Source: an uncultured SAR86 cluster bacterium
GTDB taxonomy: Bacteria > Pseudomonadota > Gammaproteobacteria > Magnimaribacterales > D2472
DNA: 47,412 bases
Assembly (NCBI GenBank): GCA_902602185.1
Contig: CACKPV010000005.1
Location: 1-47,412, forward strand
Direction: 5' to 3'
Every line of letters begins with the position of its first letter. Position 1 is the stretch's first letter. A model generated the notes under the pieces. It did no database searches and was not told the origin of the DNA. It worked only from the letters and a program-made list of their open reading frames with translations. The translations under genes and the position numbers were made by a program. Below, in pieces: positions 44,940 through 47,412 of the stretch.

Positions 44940-46399
44940 TGGAAGGAAAAGAAATTTTAAGTGTGGTTGATTCCGTATCGTCAGAAAAAGGCCTTGAGAA
45001 AGACATCATTTTTAATGCAATCGAATTAGCTCTTGCCTCAGCATCCCAACGGCATTTTCATGAGGATGCTTTATTAGTTGTTGAAATTGACAAAACTACA
45101 GGAAATTTTGTTACAAAAAGACAATGGGTTGTCAGTGACGAAAGTGATGAAGATTACTATGAGCAAACTCACATCACGCCAGAAAAAGCTGAGATGGAAC
45201 TTGGAGAAGTATATGCAAAGGAGGTTGAAAATGTTGAATTTGGAAGAATTGAAACTCAAGCTGCTCGTCAAGTTATCTTGCAAAAAGTGAGAGAGGCAGA
45301 AAAAGAGTTAATTATTTCTCAATTTAAACCCAATAATAACAAACTCGTCTCTGGAGTAGTCAAAAGAGTTACTCGGGATAATTTTATCTTAGACCTGGGT
45401 CAAGATGCTGAAGCAATCCTTCCCAGAGATTCAATCCTTCCTGGTGAAATTTTTAAGGTACAAGACAGATTGCGAGCTGTGCTCCAGATCAAAGAAGTAG
45501 AAGGACGTGGACAACAACTTATGTTAAGTAGGATTTGCCCCGAAATGGTCACAGAGTTATTCCGAATTGAAGTACCTGAGGTCAACGAAGATGTGATTGA
45601 AATTAGAGGTGTTGCAAGAGATCCTGGATCAAGATCTAAAATAGCTGTAAAAACCAATGATGGAAGAATTGATCCTGTTGGTGCCTGTGTGGGAATGCGA
45701 GGCTCTAGAGTACAAGCAGTATCAAATGAGTTAGGCAATGAAAGGATAGATATTGTTATCTTTGATGATAACCCAGCCCAATTGGTAATTAATGCTATGG
45801 CACCTGCAAAAATTGAGTCAATAGCTCTTGATGAGGCAACAAGATCAATGGAAATTGCAGTTGACCAAGAAAATTTAGCATTGGCAATTGGTTCTAGAGG
45901 ACAGAACATTAGACTGGCATCCAAACTGGTAGGCTGGGAATTAAATGTGATTAGTAATGAAGAGGCAATTGCCAGAGAGAAAGTTGATGAAACCGAATTT
46001 CTCGGCAAACTAGTAGACAGTCTTGAAGTTGATGAAAAAATTGCTGAGGGTTTGATTACTAAGGGGTTCCGATCGTTCGATGACATTGCTTATGCTTCAA
46101 AAAAGAAATTGATGGAAATTCTTGAAGATGAGAATGCTGTTGCAGAGATTAAAAGCAAAGCAGAGGATGCAGCACTTCTTGAAGCCATGAGTGAAGTTGA
46201 AAAAGACGAGCAAGATCAAGAATCACTGAGTGATCTCGAACTTTCATCTGAAGATATTTCTAAATTAAATGCTGCAGGCATAAATAATAAAGACAATCTT
46301 GCAGAACTTGCCACAGATGAACTTTTAGAAATTATTGAAATTTCAGAAGAAGATGCTTCGTCACTTATCATGAAATCCAGAGAGCATTGGTTTAAATAA
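44939..46399 (+). CDS. nusA: Transcription termination/antitermination factor NusA
   Basis: NusA binds RNA polymerase and modulates pausing, termination and antitermination. The 486-residue protein (E. coli 495) has the N-terminal polymerase-binding domain (about 1-125), an S1 domain (about 135-200), KH1 with V-G-A-C-V-G-M-R-G-S-R near 247, and KH2 with A-I-G-S-R-G-Q-N-I-R near 318. Two C-terminal acidic repeats (about 360-415 and 430-480) follow, as in gammaproteobacteria. It is coupled to rimP; infB follows after 3 nt. Confidence 0.96.
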   Translation: MEGKEILSVVDSVSSEKGLEKDIIFNAIELALASASQRHFHEDALLVVEIDKTTGNFVTKRQWVVSDESDEDYYEQTHITPEKAEMELGEVYAKEVENVEFGRIETQAARQVILQKVREAEKELIISQFKPNNNKLVSGVVKRVTRDNFILDLGQDAEAILPRDSILPGEIFKVQDRLRAVLQIKEVEGRGQQLMLSRICPEMVTELFRIEVPEVNEDVIEIRGVARDPGSRSKIAVKTNDGRIDPVGACVGMRGSRVQAVSNELGNERIDIVIFDDNPAQLVINAMAPAKIESIALDEATRSMEIAVDQENLALAIGSRGQNIRLASKLVGWELNVISNEEAIAREKVDETEFLGKLVDSLEVDEKIAEGLITKGFRSFDDIAYASKKKLMEILEDENAVAEIKSKAEDAALLEAMSEVEKDEQDQESLSDLELSSEDISKLNAAGINNKDNLAELATDELLEIIEISEEDASSLIMKSREHWFK

Positions 46400-46402
46400 A
46401 GT

Positions 46403-47412
46403 ATGATTACAGTTAAAGATTTTGCAAAAACACTGAAAATTTCTGAAGAAGCTTTGCTAAGTCGAATGCAAAATGCAGGTCTCTCGCATACATCTGCAGG
46501 CGATGAGGTTACCGCAGCCCATAAGCAAATATTATTGCGGTCTTTAAAGCAAAAGCAAAAAACTACTGCAACATCAATGTCACCTTCTGGTGTAGGCATC
46601 AAAGTCAAATCAAAAATTTCTCAAGGTAAGTCTGACGAGACAGAGTCCAAAAGCTATTCAGATAATATTGAAGCCAAACGTCAAGCTGCATCTGAAGCAT
46701 TAAAAGCTGAACAGAAAAAAAGAGAAGAACAACTTAAAAAAGCAGCCGCACAAAAAAAAGACAAATTTGCTGAAAAACCTGTCAAGAAAGACCCGACAGA
46801 TGTCAAAGATGACTTAAGCAAGGCTGCAAAAGACTATATTCAAGAGAAAGATCAAGAATCAGATAGTTTTGATAGCCATCAATTTGAGAAGCCAGTTGAG
46901 TTTATTAGGAGAGAAATTGAAGTTCCAGAATCAATTCAAGTTGGAGAACTTGCAAAGTTAATGCATGTTAAAGGGGGTGAAGTCCTTACTGTTCTTTTGG
47001 GTCTTGGAGTAACGGCCACCATTAATGACTTATTAGATCAAGAAACAGCTATACTGGCAGTTGATGAAATTGGACATACTGGTATTGCTAAAGAAAGTGA
47101 AGATATCGAAGAAGATCTTCTGAAGAATATTGAATATACCTGTGAAAAATCTTCAAGAAAACCAGTAGTAACGGTAATGGGTCATGTTGATCATGGGAAA
47201 ACAACCTTGTTGGATTACATAAGAAAGGCAAAAGTGGTTGATAGTGAGGCTGGTGGTATTACACAGCACATTGGAGCCTATGAGGTTCAAACAAAGAATG
47301 GAGATATTACATTTATCGACACACCTGGACATGCTGCTTTTTCAGCAATGAGAGCGCGTGGAGCAAATACAACAGACATCGTGATTCTAGTTGTTGCAGC
47401 TAATGATGGGAT
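46403..47412 (+). CDS. infB: Translation initiation factor IF-2, N-terminal part (3' truncated by window)
   Basis: ATG 46403 opens a frame that stays open to the window edge (336 codons). The first 45 residues form an IF2-N winged-type domain ([10 protein letters not shown]). A Lys/Glu/Ala-rich charged linker spans about residues 55-165. A second IF2-N-like domain runs from [11 protein letters not shown] near 172. The GTPase follows, with P-loop G-H-V-D-H-G-K-T at residues 260-267 and D-T-P-G-H near 305. The G domain starts about 130 residues earlier than in E. coli IF2, so the N-terminal region is compact. IF2 brings fMet-tRNA to the 30S subunit. Confidence 0.96.
   Translation, partial: MITVKDFAKTLKISEEALLSRMQNAGLSHTSAGDEVTAAHKQILLRSLKQKQKTTATSMSPSGVGIKVKSKISQGKSDETESKSYSDNIEAKRQAASEALKAEQKKREEQLKKAAAQKKDKFAEKPVKKDPTDVKDDLSKAAKDYIQEKDQESDSFDSHQFEKPVEFIRREIEVPESIQVGELAKLMHVKGGEVLTVLLGLGVTATINDLLDQETAILAVDEIGHTGIAKESEDIEEDLLKNIEYTCEKSSRKPVVTVMGHVDHGKTTLLDYIRKAKVVDSEAGGITQHIGAYEVQTKNGDITFIDTPGHAAFSAMRARGANTTDIVILVVAANDG

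Noticed and set aside
45400-46086. A 228-codon open frame on the minus strand inside nusA
   Set aside because: It lies wholly antisense to an intact NusA with conserved S1 and KH domains. Its Ser/Ile-rich product resembles no family, as expected for a shadow frame.

Overview
The window is about 47.4 kb of AT-rich, very densely packed bacterial chromosome. Gene families and gene order point to a gammaproteobacterium: the cdsA-dxr-rseP-bamA-skp-lpxD-fabZ-lpxA-lpxB-rnhB-dnaE-accA-tilS run, holD-rimI, pepA-valS divergent from lptFG, carAB-greA, and rlmE-ftsH-glmM-tpiA-secG-tRNA-rimP-nusA-infB. Low GC, frequent 1-17 nt gene overlaps, GTG starts, few strong ribosome binding sites and several shortened housekeeping proteins suggest a streamlined genome, perhaps a marine SAR86-like lineage. 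That placement is inference. I see no insertion sequence, prophage, CRISPR array or rRNA, and no gene-free stretch above 300 bases.

Layout. 1-14.9 kb (+): the end of cdsA, then isoprenoid synthesis (dxr), envelope biogenesis (rseP, bamA, skp), lipid A (lpxD, fabZ, lpxA, lpxB), replication (rnhB, dnaE), fatty acid synthesis (accA) and tRNA modification (tilS), mostly with overlapping or abutting genes. 14.9-17.9 kb: leuA (-), a divergent holD-like gene with rimI (+), and a glutathione peroxidase (-). 18.0-21.9 kb (+): the accessory block. It holds an ElaA-type acetyltransferase fused through a membrane segment to a SurA-like periplasmic domain, a HupE/UreJ membrane protein overlapping it, and a lipoprotein with seven acidic FG-GAP-like repeats. 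21.9-24.3 kb (+): astA and astB of arginine succinyltransferase catabolism. 24.3-28.0 kb (-): a C-terminally short valS and pepA, with no holC between them. 28.1-34.2 kb: lptF-lptG, an RDD protein, a POT peptide transporter, a 37-codon basic ORF, dapE and map. 34.3-47.4 kb: carA, carB, greA, rlmE, ftsH, glmM, tpiA and secG, then tRNA-Leu(GAG) on the opposite strand, initiator tRNA, rimP, nusA and the 5' part of infB.

Functionally, the first block and lptFG build the outer membrane: lipid A acylation, LPS export, and beta-barrel chaperone and insertion. The last block joins protein quality control, peptidoglycan precursor synthesis, secretion and the transcription/translation factor operon. 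The least explained parts are the ElaA-PPIase fusion/HupE/lipoprotein cluster, the ValS that stops where its tRNA-binding C-terminus should begin, the holD-like gene without holC at its usual site, the inverted tRNA-Leu, and an initiator tRNA with a U1-U72 mismatch.
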